NCBI GenBank assembly: GCA_024279035.1
Contig: JAJRSA010000013.1
Coordinates: forward strand, 27,889-91,888
Length of the DNA stretch: 64,000 bases
Direction of reading: 5' to 3'
Source: Alphaproteobacteria bacterium
GTDB taxonomy: Bacteria; Pseudomonadota; Alphaproteobacteria; Micavibrionales; Micavibrionaceae
The notes under the pieces were generated by a model. It did not search any database. It saw only the letters and a list, made by a program, of their open reading frames with translations, and had not been told where the DNA came from. The position numbers and the translations under genes were made by a program. Positions 55,101 through 63,217 of this stretch are shown piece after piece (position 1 is the stretch's first letter; the number at the start of each line of letters is the position of its first letter).

Positions 55101-55368
55101 GGCATTGCTTCTCGAATCTGTAAAGGCATTGAAGCTTGAAAATGAAAGCCTTGTTCTGCGGGTAAACTCTTTGGACGCACAACAAGAGAAGACTAATCAT
55201 GCCTTGGAGGCGCTTCGCCACGATATTCTAGAGACCTATGGGCAAGGACAGTCTCCCCTTTTAAAATACATCTTGATTGGATTTCTGGGTGGTATATGTG
55301 TCTTCCTTCTTTTCTTTTTATCATGTGGGTGTTCCAAGAGATCAAAAGGACAAAACTGTGAAGAGTAA
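52177..55368 (+). CDS. Pilin-leader, YadA-head-repeat, S74-chaperone surface protein
   Basis: 1063 aa from the GTG at 52177, with AGGGG upstream. A short basic stretch and a hydrophobic helix (VFFALFGAVAFIGVLGAATM) resemble a type IV pilin/pseudopilin leader. An extracellular region (residues ~60-345) is followed by some 30 tandem 14-residue YadA-like head repeats (AMGxxTTASGxYST) to about residue 770. Near residue 905 begins a peptidase S74 intramolecular chaperone (SDIRLKTKLE.. then YGVIAQELEKIYPEL), which trims itself from phage tail-spike-like trimers. A second hydrophobic helix (ILIGFLGGICVFLLFFLSC) lies near the C-terminus. It is probably a trimeric surface adhesin; this domain order is unusual. 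Confidence 0.85.
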   Translation: MENHVKYQRGNVFFALFGAVAFIGVLGAATMSFMKGPLKTSVTLSRMSVAQTQMQVASQMAVLQASSQTDSGDCDVDGFVEPMEFKVQGTASLKPVGGGNIPNSLGASKKDPWGQLYGYCVWNSGSNVAIYPAVGSNVACDDDSSTAEDRIEGSPNDYDVVLAIISAGPDRTFQTTCQDFDTADDNDNLVLGDPGDTEMIFKTAGSDDVILAYTYAEAATVGGGGLWSIKSSNPGTATISKAIEFTGGLTMGNETAVTVCDATTANSMRYNAFGTEIEVCDGSSWGSLSGGLFELNSGVVRNSGDETTEDFVFGSPQLDDDGDVNHDTRMFFDKSLGAFRAGEVTGTQWDSTNLGQNSTAMGRNTTASGYSSTAMGSNTTAGGFISTAIGSSTTAGGQYSTAMGRLTTAIGQSSTAMGEGTSANSFYSVAMGGFTTASASYSTAMGSNTTASGQYSTAMGRDTVASGSNSTAMGRDTVASGTYSTAMGRLTTASGLDSTAMGFNTTATTYSTAMGYGTAASAGYSTAMGLNTTASGQYSTAMGNGTTASGDYSVAMGNTTSAVGRYSTAMGRNTVTNGWYSTAMGRSTAASGTISTAMGRNTIASGDTSTAMGFFTVAGGIYSTAMGRTTTASGHYSTAMGYDTTAVGWYSTAMGLNTTASGLYSTAMGNGTAADGDTSTAMGYSTTASGIYSTAMGYSTTASGPYSTAMGNLSTAIGNSSTAMGGVATASGASSVAIGTYTTASGLRSLAMGYSTTASGIYSTAMGREVTAMGEGSFAIGLNSFLETITLPPVVTGNKSFGIFMGDQDGGILVSASNTLGLFGGTMVIDPAVPATQLSARGVLDMGAATDAVVFPSGTTAQRPTAVAGMIRYCTSGASCPGGTNGFEVYNGAWVDMGAAGASDIRLKTKLETLDPVSVLDRLSQVQGYAYEFKSSPGLTHYGVIAQELEKIYPELVYQPDNKEEMKSVRYIEFTALLLESVKALKLENESLVLRVNSLDAQQEKTNHALEALRHDILETYGQGQSPLLKYILIGFLGGICVFLLFFLSCGCSKRSKGQNCEE
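53235..54500 (+). repeat. Tandem 42-bp coding repeats (about 30 copies)
   Basis: Unit TCTACGGCAATGGGG followed by ACAACAGCGAGTGGA-like sequence, period 42 bp, with one unit of 39 bp. Many units are nearly identical at the DNA level, so copy number could vary by recombination or slippage, changing the length of the protein's head. All units keep the reading frame. Confidence 0.9.
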
Positions 55369-55391
55369 CAAGATGTCTCTTTTCTAAAATA

Positions 55392-55973
55392 TTAGAGCAG
55401 ATGCCCTGCGTCTTTTTTAGCACTCAGATAGCGTGTGTTATGGGCGTTTCCTTGGGTCTGTAAGGGGGCTATTTCACGGATGGTGATCCCATTATCTTCC
55501 AATTGTGTGACTTTATCTGGATTATTGGTGAGGAGTTTAATGTGAGAGACTCCTAATGCCTCTAGCATCTGCGCGGCAGGGGCAAAGTGGCGGAGATCAT
55601 CGGGAAAACCGAGGGCATGGTTGGCTTCGTAGGTGTTCATGCCTTGGTTGAGTTGTAAATCATAGGCGTCCAGCTTGTTGTAAAGCCCAATTCCTCGCCC
55701 TTCTTGGCGCATATAGAGGAGTATGCCCCCCTGTTTGGATAACATGTTCATAGAGAGGTCTAACTGCTCTCCACAATCACAATGCTGGGATCCAAACACA
55801 TCGCCTGTCAGGCATTCTGAATGTACGCGGACTAAGGGAGTGCTTTGCTGTTCTGCCTGACCAAAGACAATGGCGAGATGTTCTTCTTGGTCTGAAAATC
55901 CAGAAAAGCTAATAAAGCATCCGCGTCCATATTTGGTTTTTATTGATATTTGAGTGCGTAGGGAGAGGGTCAT
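55392..55973 (-). CDS. ribA: GTP cyclohydrolase II
   Basis: 193 aa. The zinc site SECLTGDVFGSQHCDC, the GTP-binding MRQEGRGIGLYNKLDAYDLQ, and LLTNNPDKVTQLEDNGI are conserved. It starts riboflavin synthesis by opening the GTP ring. The first base pairs overlap the deaminase stop by 4 bp, so the three rib genes form one operon. Confidence 0.94.
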   Translation of the reverse strand: MTLSLRTQISIKTKYGRGCFISFSGFSDQEEHLAIVFGQAEQQSTPLVRVHSECLTGDVFGSQHCDCGEQLDLSMNMLSKQGGILLYMRQEGRGIGLYNKLDAYDLQLNQGMNTYEANHALGFPDDLRHFAPAAQMLEALGVSHIKLLTNNPDKVTQLEDNGITIREIAPLQTQGNAHNTRYLSAKKDAGHLL

Positions 55974-56434
55974 GGTGTTCCCTTTTCTTGGTGTGGAAAA
56001 AGATGTTGATTAATGGCATAGACCATGTGGGTATCGGTCGGGTCATGGAGGATCTCTATCCCCGCTGTTTCCAATGTTTTTAATCCTGTGCAGGTCACAA
56101 ACAGATCTGGTTCTTTGACACAAAAAATGACGCGCGGGATTTTCATTTTTATAATCAAATCACAGCAAGAAAGTTCTTTAGAGGCACGGGTGCTACACGG
56201 CTCCATGGAAGAAAAAATCTGTGTTTGAGAGAGATCAATGTTTGCGTTCACAGCTTTGGCGATGGCCACTTCTTCTGCATGCTCTTTGTCTCCTGTTTCC
56301 CGACTATATCCCGTTGTTAATATCTCTCCATCCAAAGAGGTAAGGACAGCCCCCACAGCGTATGCGCTTGAGGAGACAGGACAGTGACGAGAGACATCAA
56401 TGGCTAATCGTAAATAGTCTTTATCTCTACTCAT
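55970..56434 (-). CDS. ribD: RibD deaminase-domain protein (stand-alone)
   Basis: 154 aa. The cytidine-deaminase-like zinc site is visible: HAEE near residue 52 and MEPCSTRASKELSCCDL near 78-94. It would deaminate the pyrimidine intermediate of riboflavin synthesis. The reductase domain is a separate gene immediately upstream, overlapping by 8 bp, instead of being fused as in typical RibD. Confidence 0.85.
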   Translation of the reverse strand: MSRDKDYLRLAIDVSRHCPVSSSAYAVGAVLTSLDGEILTTGYSRETGDKEHAEEVAIAKAVNANIDLSQTQIFSSMEPCSTRASKELSCCDLIIKMKIPRVIFCVKEPDLFVTCTGLKTLETAGIEILHDPTDTHMVYAINQHLFPHQEKGTP

Positions 56435-57098
56435 AAGGAGGCTTTCTGTTCAGTTTATAATGAATGATCACATTATTTCCGAGTGTTTCTGTTTTATAAA
56501 GAGAGAGCGAGATGTCTTTGATGGCTTTGACCAGAGGCACCGCATTTTGTTCTCCGACAAAGAAAGGGGCAATGGAGAGGCGGACATAATCAACGTGTTC
56601 CTCATTTAAAAAGAGGGTGAAGATATCTGCTCCCCCCTCTACCAATAAGGTTTTTACCCCGCGTGCAGATAAATCCTGAATGATATATGTGGTTGTTGAA
56701 TGTGTGGAGGGGAGGGGGATGATTGTGGCAAGATCTCCTAGTTTTTCAACTAAATCCTGAGCGCGCGCCTCAGGACAGTAAACAAGTTTTAAATCTGTCC
56801 CCTCTTGAAAAAAACGAGCCTCCCTTTCGAGGTTCCCTGTTTTTGTAAGCGTTACTTTTATGGGATCACTAGAGTGTCCTTGGGCGTGTCTCTCTTGTTT
56901 TAAAGCGGGATCTTTAATCGATAAGGACGCATTATCAGTGCGGAGTGTATTTGCCCCCACAAGGATCGCGTCACTTTGCGCGCGTAAACGGTCGATTTCG
57001 GTAAAATCCTCTGGACTGGACAGAAGGAGGCGTTCAGAGGAAGTGTCATCTATAAAACCGTCAAGGGAGATAGCAGCAGAGAGGGTAATTTGGAGCAC
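56427..57098 (-). CDS. RibD C-terminal-type reductase (stand-alone)
   Basis: 223 aa. The RibD C-terminal fold: AAISLDGFIDDTSSERLLLS, LRAQSDAILVGANTLRTDNA, and VKTLLVEGGADIFTLFL (NADPH-binding). It would reduce the ribose chain of the same intermediate. First gene of the split ribD-ribA operon; 13 bp after dksA, so possibly co-transcribed with it. Confidence 0.85.
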   Translation of the reverse strand: MLQITLSAAISLDGFIDDTSSERLLLSSPEDFTEIDRLRAQSDAILVGANTLRTDNASLSIKDPALKQERHAQGHSSDPIKVTLTKTGNLEREARFFQEGTDLKLVYCPEARAQDLVEKLGDLATIIPLPSTHSTTTYIIQDLSARGVKTLLVEGGADIFTLFLNEEHVDYVRLSIAPFFVGEQNAVPLVKAIKDISLSLYKTETLGNNVIIHYKLNRKPPYE

Positions 57099-57111
57099 GG
57101 GGATGTGCCTC

Positions 57112-57543
57112 TTACTCTCCGCTATGCGTGCGTTCCATCTTTTCGTGACGCTCTTGGGCTTCTAGGCTGAGCGTTGCTGTGGGGCGGGCGTCTAGGCGTT
57201 TGACGGAGATCGGGTCGCCTGTCTCTTCGCAATAGCCATAGGTTTCTTCGTCAATACGCATGATGGCCTCATTGATTTTTGAAATCAGCTTGCGTTCACG
57301 GTCACGGGTGCGGAGCTCAAGGGCGTGATCTGTTTCTGCAGAGGCGCGGTCAGCCATGTCTGGCTTGTTGAGATCTTCCCCTTGGAGCGTTGTCTTAATC
57401 GTTTCAGACGATTCTTGGAGGAGCTCTTCTCTCCAATTGATAAGCTTTTGGCGGAAATATTCCGTCATCGTCGGATTCATAAACTTTTCTTTGTCCGAGG
57501 GCTTGTAGTCCTGAGGGACAAGAACGGCGCCTTGTGTGGTCAT
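57112..57543 (-). CDS. dksA: DksA-family transcription factor
   Basis: 143 aa. The coiled-coil region (YFRQKLINWREELLQESSET) and DMADRASAETDHALELRTRD precede the globular end YGYCEETGDPISVKRLDARPTA. Only one of the four zinc cysteines remains, as is usual in alphaproteobacteria. DksA binds RNA polymerase with ppGpp and controls the stringent response. AGGAG precedes the ATG. Confidence 0.92.
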   Translation of the reverse strand: MTTQGAVLVPQDYKPSDKEKFMNPTMTEYFRQKLINWREELLQESSETIKTTLQGEDLNKPDMADRASAETDHALELRTRDRERKLISKINEAIMRIDEETYGYCEETGDPISVKRLDARPTATLSLEAQERHEKMERTHSGE

Positions 57544-57684
57544 GTCATATGCTCCTAAAATCGTTCTTTAAAATAGTACAGAGAGGCAAAGTAGAGAGAT
57601 GTATCCAAAAAAGCAAGACTATTTTCTCTCTCGTCATCTTGAAACAAGCTCAAAGTGACTGTATGTGGAAAGGCACGGTGATTT

Positions 57685-58119
57685 TCAACCCAACGCATCA
57701 AGGGACACGCGCATCTTTGCGATTTCTACTTGGGCGCGGAGATCTATCTCCGTGAGAATAGCGGTAAGCTCTGGGTCGTGGATGTTTTCTTTGTGGCTGG
57801 CGACGACATCAGCAATGTCAATCATGTGCCCTACCGTGAGGGAGCCTGTGAGCATTGACAGACGCATATGATCGAGCTCCTCTAATAAACGATCCGCACG
57901 CATCATCATCCGTCCTTTGGAGGCGTGCGCAGCGGGATCATCGGTTGTTTGTGCGACAAGAAGAGCTTCAACCTTTGTAATGCTATGCGCTGTGGCGGTT
58001 GAGGAGGCTTCTTCTGCTCCTCCGTCATTGATCAACACCCCAAAATTCCCACCCCCTGCTTTAGAGGCTTTCTTGCTTGAGGCGGAGGCGCTTGTTTTGT
58101 TGGGACCTTGTATCTTCAT
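57685..58119 (-). CDS. fliX: FliX-like flagellar assembly regulator
   Basis: 144 aa from the ATG at 58119 (MKIQGPNKTS), a start typical of FliX; longer starts give an unlikely N-terminus. The C-terminal half (RADRLLEELDHMRLSMLTGS, LTAILTEIDLRAQVEIAKM) matches FliX. In Caulobacter FliX couples flagellar basal-body assembly to FlbD activity. It is divergent from flgI. Confidence 0.8.
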   Translation of the reverse strand: MKIQGPNKTSASASSKKASKAGGGNFGVLINDGGAEEASSTATAHSITKVEALLVAQTTDDPAAHASKGRMMMRADRLLEELDHMRLSMLTGSLTVGHMIDIADVVASHKENIHDPELTAILTEIDLRAQVEIAKMRVSLDALG

Positions 58120-58310
58120 ATTTTCATTATAGCGCATTTCCCTGTGTGTTTCCAAGGAACAAATTTGCCGAGGGGAAATATGATATAGCGGAAATATCTG
58201 CCTTCCTTTTTTTTCTGAATTTAAAATATATAGATATAACAATGAATTAGTGCTTGGCATGCAATTAGCATAGCTTTAAACGGATTAAACCATAGAGTAA
58301 AGGATCAACA

Positions 58311-59441
58311 ATGAAAAATTATGTGCGAAAAACAGGGTTGTGGAAACTGCTCCCCCTTCTTATCCTTATTGTGTCTCTTATTACGCCGACACAAGCGGCC
58401 ACCACTCGGATTAAGGATATCGTGGATATTGAAGGGGTACGAGATAATATGTTGGTGGGATATGGTCTTGTTGTGGGGTTGAACGGGACGGGGGATAGTC
58501 TGAATAATGCGCCGTTTACCCGTCAGAGTCTCACAGCGATGTTGGAGCGTTTAGGGGTAAATGTCAGAGATCAAAATTTGAAAACTAGGAATGTGGCGGC
58601 TGTGATGGTGACAGCGACGCTTCCGCCTTTTGCGAATAATGGCTCACGGATTGATATTACTGTCTCAACTATGGGCGATGCAGATAGTTTGCGTGGGGGG
58701 ACATTATTAGTGACCTCTTTGATGGGCGCGGATGGAGAAGTTTATGCGATTGGACAAGGGCCTGTGATGATTGGAGGATTCCAATCTCAAGGCGCGGTAA
58801 CGACAATCGTTCAAAATAATCCGGCCTCTGGGCGTATTCCTGCGGGGGCTATTGTTGAGAAAGAAATTGCATTTAAACTCGATCAACTCCAAAAAATTAG
58901 ATTGTCATTACGTAATCCTGATTTTACAACGGCGCGGCGTATTGCACGTGCTATCAATGGATTTACGGATGCAAAAATAGCCACGGCCGATAATGCGGCG
59001 AGTATTACCCTTCGCCGTCCGTCTAATTATAACGGCACAATTGTGGACTTAATTACAGATATCGAACAGCTCCCTGTTCAGCCTGATCAAATTGCCAAAG
59101 TTGTGATTGATGAAAATACAGGCACAATTGTTATGGGATCAAATGTGAAGATTAGTACTATTGCGATTGCCCAAGGGAATTTAACAATCCGTGTGACGGA
59201 AACACCTCAAGTTTCGCAACCTAATCCTTTTTCTGAGCAGGGGGAAACAATTATTGTCCCGCGGACAGATATTGAGGTGAACCAAGGAGATGCCAAGCTC
59301 GCTGTTTTGCACGAGGGCGTGACGTTGCAGGAATTAGTGACGGGGTTGAATAAGCTTGGCGTAGGACCTCGAGATATGATTACAATTTTACAATCCATTA
59401 AAGCGGCAGGCGCTCTGCAAGCAGAAATCGAGTTGCTCTGA
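58311..59441 (+). CDS. flgI: Flagellar P-ring protein FlgI
   Basis: 376 aa with a signal peptide (LLPLLILIVSLITPTQAATT). The family core RIKDIVDIEGVRDNMLVGYG, LVVGLNGTGDSLNNAPFTRQ and MVTATLPPFANNGSRIDITV is clear. It forms the periplasmic ring around the flagellar rod. AAAGGA precedes the ATG. The stop overlaps the next start by one base. Confidence 0.96.
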   Translation: MKNYVRKTGLWKLLPLLILIVSLITPTQAATTRIKDIVDIEGVRDNMLVGYGLVVGLNGTGDSLNNAPFTRQSLTAMLERLGVNVRDQNLKTRNVAAVMVTATLPPFANNGSRIDITVSTMGDADSLRGGTLLVTSLMGADGEVYAIGQGPVMIGGFQSQGAVTTIVQNNPASGRIPAGAIVEKEIAFKLDQLQKIRLSLRNPDFTTARRIARAINGFTDAKIATADNAASITLRRPSNYNGTIVDLITDIEQLPVQPDQIAKVVIDENTGTIVMGSNVKISTIAIAQGNLTIRVTETPQVSQPNPFSEQGETIIVPRTDIEVNQGDAKLAVLHEGVTLQELVTGLNKLGVGPRDMITILQSIKAAGALQAEIELL

Positions 59442-59779
59442 TGGATCATATAGCAGCCCTGAGCTCTCTACAGGCCTCACACAGTGGCGCAGACAAGATA
59501 GAGTCTCTTGTCAAAGGGGCACGTGGAGTCAAGCAAGAGAGAGAAATAGAGAGAGTTTCCAAAGAATTTGAGGCGGTTTTTCTCACAGAAATGTTGCGTC
59601 CAATCTTTGAGTCCGTTGACGTGAACGACACCTTTGGAGGAGGACGCGCTGAAGAAGTCTTTCGAGGGTTGATGTTGGACGAGTATGGGAAAACCCTTTC
59701 TCGTTCGGGAGGCATAGGGCTAGCAGATCATGTCAAAGCAACACTCATTAAGGCACAGGGTCAAAATACAAAAGAATAG
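59441..59779 (+). CDS. flgJ: FlgJ-like rod-binding protein
   Basis: 112 aa. Only the N-terminal rod-binding domain of FlgJ is present (SKEFEAVFLTEMLRPIFES, EEVFRGLMLDEYGKTLSRSG), without a muramidase domain, as in other alphaproteobacteria. It would help assemble the flagellar rod. It is coupled to flgI through TGATG. Confidence 0.88.
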   Translation: MDHIAALSSLQASHSGADKIESLVKGARGVKQEREIERVSKEFEAVFLTEMLRPIFESVDVNDTFGGGRAEEVFRGLMLDEYGKTLSRSGGIGLADHVKATLIKAQGQNTKE

Positions 59780-59788
59780 GAGAGAAAT

Positions 59789-60250
59789 ATGCGTAAAAAA
59801 AGAAATTCTGAGGGAAATATTGAACACATCATAAAGAGGGTGATGGAGATGATGACGCGTTTGGAGGCTGTGATCCAACAGGAGAACGAGGCTTTGCGCG
59901 CGATGGATCGTCAAAAGTTCCTTGATTTACAGTTAGAAAAGGTGAGCTTGAGAAAAAATTACGAGCTGGAAGCCCAAAAATTGCTGGCCCTGCGTGGTAA
60001 GATAGGACGGCTTGATGAGGATTTGAAAAAAGAGCTCAAAACAACCTATGCTCGTTTTGTGGAGTATGCCGATGAGAATTTGAAGATTTTATCTCGGCGT
60101 AAAGAAGGCGCAAAAAGGCTCAACAATCGGATTATGAAGACGGCCCGAGACGTGCTTGTGAAGCAAGAAGAACGCTATGATTCCTCTGGTCAAATTTACC
60201 AAGGCAAGCGCAATAAGACTCTTTCATCGGGGATGATAGATACAGTTTAA
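59789..60250 (+). CDS. FlgN-like flagellar chaperone
   Basis: 153 aa, almost entirely helical with coiled-coil character (MEMMTRLEAVIQQENEALRA, then EKVSLRKNYELEAQKL). The position, between flgJ and fliK, and the pattern fit FlgN-type export chaperones for hook-associated proteins. Sequence-based assignment is moderate. GGAGAG lies upstream of the ATG. Confidence 0.65.
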   Translation: MRKKRNSEGNIEHIIKRVMEMMTRLEAVIQQENEALRAMDRQKFLDLQLEKVSLRKNYELEAQKLLALRGKIGRLDEDLKKELKTTYARFVEYADENLKILSRRKEGAKRLNNRIMKTARDVLVKQEERYDSSGQIYQGKRNKTLSSGMIDTV

Positions 60251-60273
60251 TCGCACACAAAAGGATTTTAAAT

Positions 60274-61728
60274 ATGTCAGTTTTGTTTTTGAATGTCCAA
60301 CCCTCCGTTGACTATAGCGCCGTCAAAGACAGGCCTCCTATAGAGCGGAAAGAGCCGTCTGATAAGTTTGAACGTTTGCTGGAGACAAAAAAGTCAAAAG
60401 AGATTGAAGAGAGCGATGAGTCCTCAATACTTTATGTACAAGATGAGCAAGGCGAAACAATAAAAATCCCTTTAAGTGTCGAACAGTTAGACCATATTTC
60501 AAATCTAGAGCGAGTCTCTTTGGTAGATCCTGAAATTCTGGATCAATTTGGAGGGCTTGCTAAATTTATGGAGGCTGTGCGCTCTCTTATCCCAGGAAAC
60601 CCTGATATATCAGAAAATGACATTGTCTATTTACCCTATCAAATAGAGGCGTTGAGTGAGGAGACGATAGGGTCTGAAACTTTCCCCCATTTGATTGCTG
60701 TCAATCTCTCCCCTGCAGAATTGAATGCCCTTGAGTACCGTTTAGATGGAGGACAAGGAGTTATTGGACAGGTTAAAACCATAGACGCTGGACCATTGGT
60801 TAATGTCTTATTCTTGGCAGAGTCTCAGTACAATAATTTATCTTTATACATCAAAGAAGAAGGGCTGGATCTTTCAGGTGAATCACTCAGTATGCTCCAG
60901 ATTTTATCAGGGCTCTCTCCTCAAAATAATCTCGTAGGATTGAATGCAGGTGAGGGGCTTGCCCGATTGAGAGGTCTCCTGTCCCCAGATACACGCCCTG
61001 AAGCTATGGCTTTAGAGGACTCGTCAGTAGATCAGCCCAATAACGTCTTTGGTCAAACAGTGTCTTCTTTGGCACAACACCCGTCTGCCAAGCCTGTTTT
61101 TGCAGGCAAAGACGCAGATATACAGGGGACGCTTTTTTCTTTGGAAGGAGGGGGGGAGACTGTGGTGTTAGGGGGAGATATCATTCTCACTCCTCAGCTC
61201 TCAGCACTTTCAGTTATACCTCTCACAGATTCTGCTCTACAAACAGTTCATGCGCATGGTGTATTAGGCGCACATCAAGCAGGACAAGCTCATTCCGCGA
61301 CACAAATTATAGCGGCCGTCCTGCAAAAATCAGCAGGCAATGGAGGCACGCAGAAACTCTCCGTCCTCCTCAATCCTCCTGATCTTGGACGCGTGATGAT
61401 TGATGTGGAGATGGATGCTCACAATAAGATGAAAGTCACCCTGACAACCGAAAAAGAATCCGCCTATATGCTCCTCCATAAAGAAACAGGTCTCTTGGAA
61501 CAAACTCTTCAAAACGCAGGGCTAGACATTGAGTCCGCCGACATTAATCTCTCTTTTTCAGAGAATGAATTCGCCTTTGATCATCAGAATAAAGAAGACT
61601 TATTTGAGATTTCTGTGAATCGTGGAGACAAGGAAGGAACGCCACAAGAGGAGGACACTCTTCATGCTCACATGGATCTCTACCAAGACCCTTATTCTGG
61701 AGCATGGCACTATAATAGTGTTGTTTAG
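60274..61728 (+). CDS. fliK: Flagellar hook-length control protein FliK-like
   Basis: 484 aa. The C-terminal domain near residues 360-430 has the Flg_hook signature (KLSVLLNPPDLGRVMIDVEM, then LLEQTLQNAGLDIESADINL). The long N-terminal part is variable and acidic, as in FliK proteins, which act as a molecular ruler for the hook. It is downstream of the flgN-like gene. A repeated AATAGTGTTGTTTAG follows the stop. Confidence 0.82.
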   Translation: MSVLFLNVQPSVDYSAVKDRPPIERKEPSDKFERLLETKKSKEIEESDESSILYVQDEQGETIKIPLSVEQLDHISNLERVSLVDPEILDQFGGLAKFMEAVRSLIPGNPDISENDIVYLPYQIEALSEETIGSETFPHLIAVNLSPAELNALEYRLDGGQGVIGQVKTIDAGPLVNVLFLAESQYNNLSLYIKEEGLDLSGESLSMLQILSGLSPQNNLVGLNAGEGLARLRGLLSPDTRPEAMALEDSSVDQPNNVFGQTVSSLAQHPSAKPVFAGKDADIQGTLFSLEGGGETVVLGGDIILTPQLSALSVIPLTDSALQTVHAHGVLGAHQAGQAHSATQIIAAVLQKSAGNGGTQKLSVLLNPPDLGRVMIDVEMDAHNKMKVTLTTEKESAYMLLHKETGLLEQTLQNAGLDIESADINLSFSENEFAFDHQNKEDLFEISVNRGDKEGTPQEEDTLHAHMDLYQDPYSGAWHYNSVV

Positions 61729-61828
61729 AATAGTGTTGTTTAGGCTCTAATCTCTTTATTTATCTCATAAAAGCTATGTTAATAGTTTATGTGATATGCT
61801 ATGAGATAGAAAATAAGGAGAAATTTTT

Positions 61829-62653
61829 GTGGTTTCAGATATTACAATCCCACCTTCACAGCTTCAGAGAACCTCTTCTCTCTATGATGTGAAAGCTGTG
61901 CAAAGTACAAAAAAAGGAGCGCCTCGTGAGGCTCTTCCTGTTGGGCGTGTGATCACTGATACTGTATCTTTGTCGTCTCCTGACTTTCTTGAAAAAATCA
62001 CACAAATTCAAGGCTTTTTAGAGCAGATCTCCTATGGAGAGAGTGTGATTTCTACCACGTCTGATCATGTAGAGACGATTGTTTCTAAATTGGAAGAGGC
62101 TGGGGGGATTGCTGTGCGGGCGCGGAGTGTATCAGGATCTTCCATAGATCCTCACCTTTTAACGCCACAATTGGAAGAGCTAACAGAAAAGTTTATAGCC
62201 CTGTTTCAGGACATAGATAATCTTGCGGAGAATAGTGGATTTCCAGATGAGAATTTATTAGCAGGAGATACTGTGTCCTTTGTGATTGATCCCTCTGATG
62301 GCTCAAAGCTGGATGTTGAAGGGGTCGTGGTCTCACGTGCTCAGTTTGGATTGGAAGATGTCTCTTTTCAAACACCAGAAGAGGCTGAATATAGTAAAAA
62401 CCTTGTTTTACAGGCTCTAGATCAGGTGGGATTTTTAAGATCTCAGCTCCGTGCGTCGTCCTATGAACTTGCAACCCGAAAAGGGTTTTCGGAAAACACG
62501 ATTGAGGTGTTCTTGAACGAGGCGCAGAGAGAAGGGAAGGGGGATGAGACAGAGAGTGATGCTCTGCGGCGGTTGCAGTCTCGTTTAGAGGGACAGGCCC
62601 ATGAACCTTTGGCTTTAGAGACTCAGTTTGAATTATTAGAGAATTTCAAATAA
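61829..62653 (+). CDS. Flagellin/hook-associated-like protein
   Basis: 274 aa, GTG start with AAGGAG upstream. Helical segments near residues 50-110 and at the C-terminus are reminiscent of flagellin or FlgL-type coiled-coil ends, with a small beta-rich middle (GDTVSFVIDPSDGSKLDVEG). The family match is weak and the context is flagellar. It could be a minor flagellar structural or hook-associated protein. Confidence 0.5.
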   Translation: MVSDITIPPSQLQRTSSLYDVKAVQSTKKGAPREALPVGRVITDTVSLSSPDFLEKITQIQGFLEQISYGESVISTTSDHVETIVSKLEEAGGIAVRARSVSGSSIDPHLLTPQLEELTEKFIALFQDIDNLAENSGFPDENLLAGDTVSFVIDPSDGSKLDVEGVVVSRAQFGLEDVSFQTPEEAEYSKNLVLQALDQVGFLRSQLRASSYELATRKGFSENTIEVFLNEAQREGKGDETESDALRRLQSRLEGQAHEPLALETQFELLENFK

Positions 62654-62697
62654 ACTGCGTATTGATCTGTAATTTTTAGCCATTGAAAGGATTTCTT

Positions 62698-63087
62698 ATG
62701 GCCCTGATGATTGATTTAAAACCTGAAGAAAAAATACTTATCGGCACAGCGGTGATCACGAATGATAAGCAACGCACGCGCCTCCATATTGCAGGAGATG
62801 CTCCAATTTTGAGAGAAAAAGATGTCGTACATGAAGATGAGGCAGATACACCGTGCAAGCAAATTTATTTTCTGATCCAGTGTATGTATCTCGCGCGTAA
62901 CTCCAGAGAGTATCATGGAAAATATTTTGCGCTGATCAAAGACGTCTTACAGGCCGCTCCCTCGACATCTCCTCTTTTTGTGGCGATTAATGCCCATATT
63001 ATAAAAGGAAGTTATTATAAAGCGCTCAAAGACGCAAAAAAGTTAATTGCACATGAAGATGAAATTTTGAAGGCAGCGACGCCTTAA
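62698..63087 (+). CDS. flbT: Flagellar regulator FlbT
   Basis: 129 aa from the ATG at 62698, with AAAGGA upstream; an earlier start is less likely. The FlbT pattern is clear (MIDLKPEEKILIGTAVITND then QIYFLIQCMYLARNSREYHG). FlbT inhibits flagellin mRNA translation, coupling it to hook assembly in Caulobacter. No flaF neighbour was seen. Confidence 0.88.
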   Translation: MALMIDLKPEEKILIGTAVITNDKQRTRLHIAGDAPILREKDVVHEDEADTPCKQIYFLIQCMYLARNSREYHGKYFALIKDVLQAAPSTSPLFVAINAHIIKGSYYKALKDAKKLIAHEDEILKAATP

Positions 63088-63100
63088 TCCCCCCTACATT

Positions 63101-63169
63101 GTCATCCTGAACTTGTTTCAGGATCTCATGCATATTATTGACCAGATCCTGAAACAAGTTCAGGATGAC
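63101..63169. repeat. Large palindromic repeat (26-bp perfect stem)
   Basis: GTCATCCTGAACTTG..AGGATCT at 63101-63126 is the exact reverse complement of 63144-63169, with a 17-nt loop. Same family as the palindrome at 51061. It sits between the flbT and flaG-like genes, which converge, and could act as a bidirectional terminator. Confidence 0.88.
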
Positions 63170-63217
63170 GTGAGTGGTGAAGAAAAAATATTGATTATTG
63201 CAGAGGCACGTTAATGC

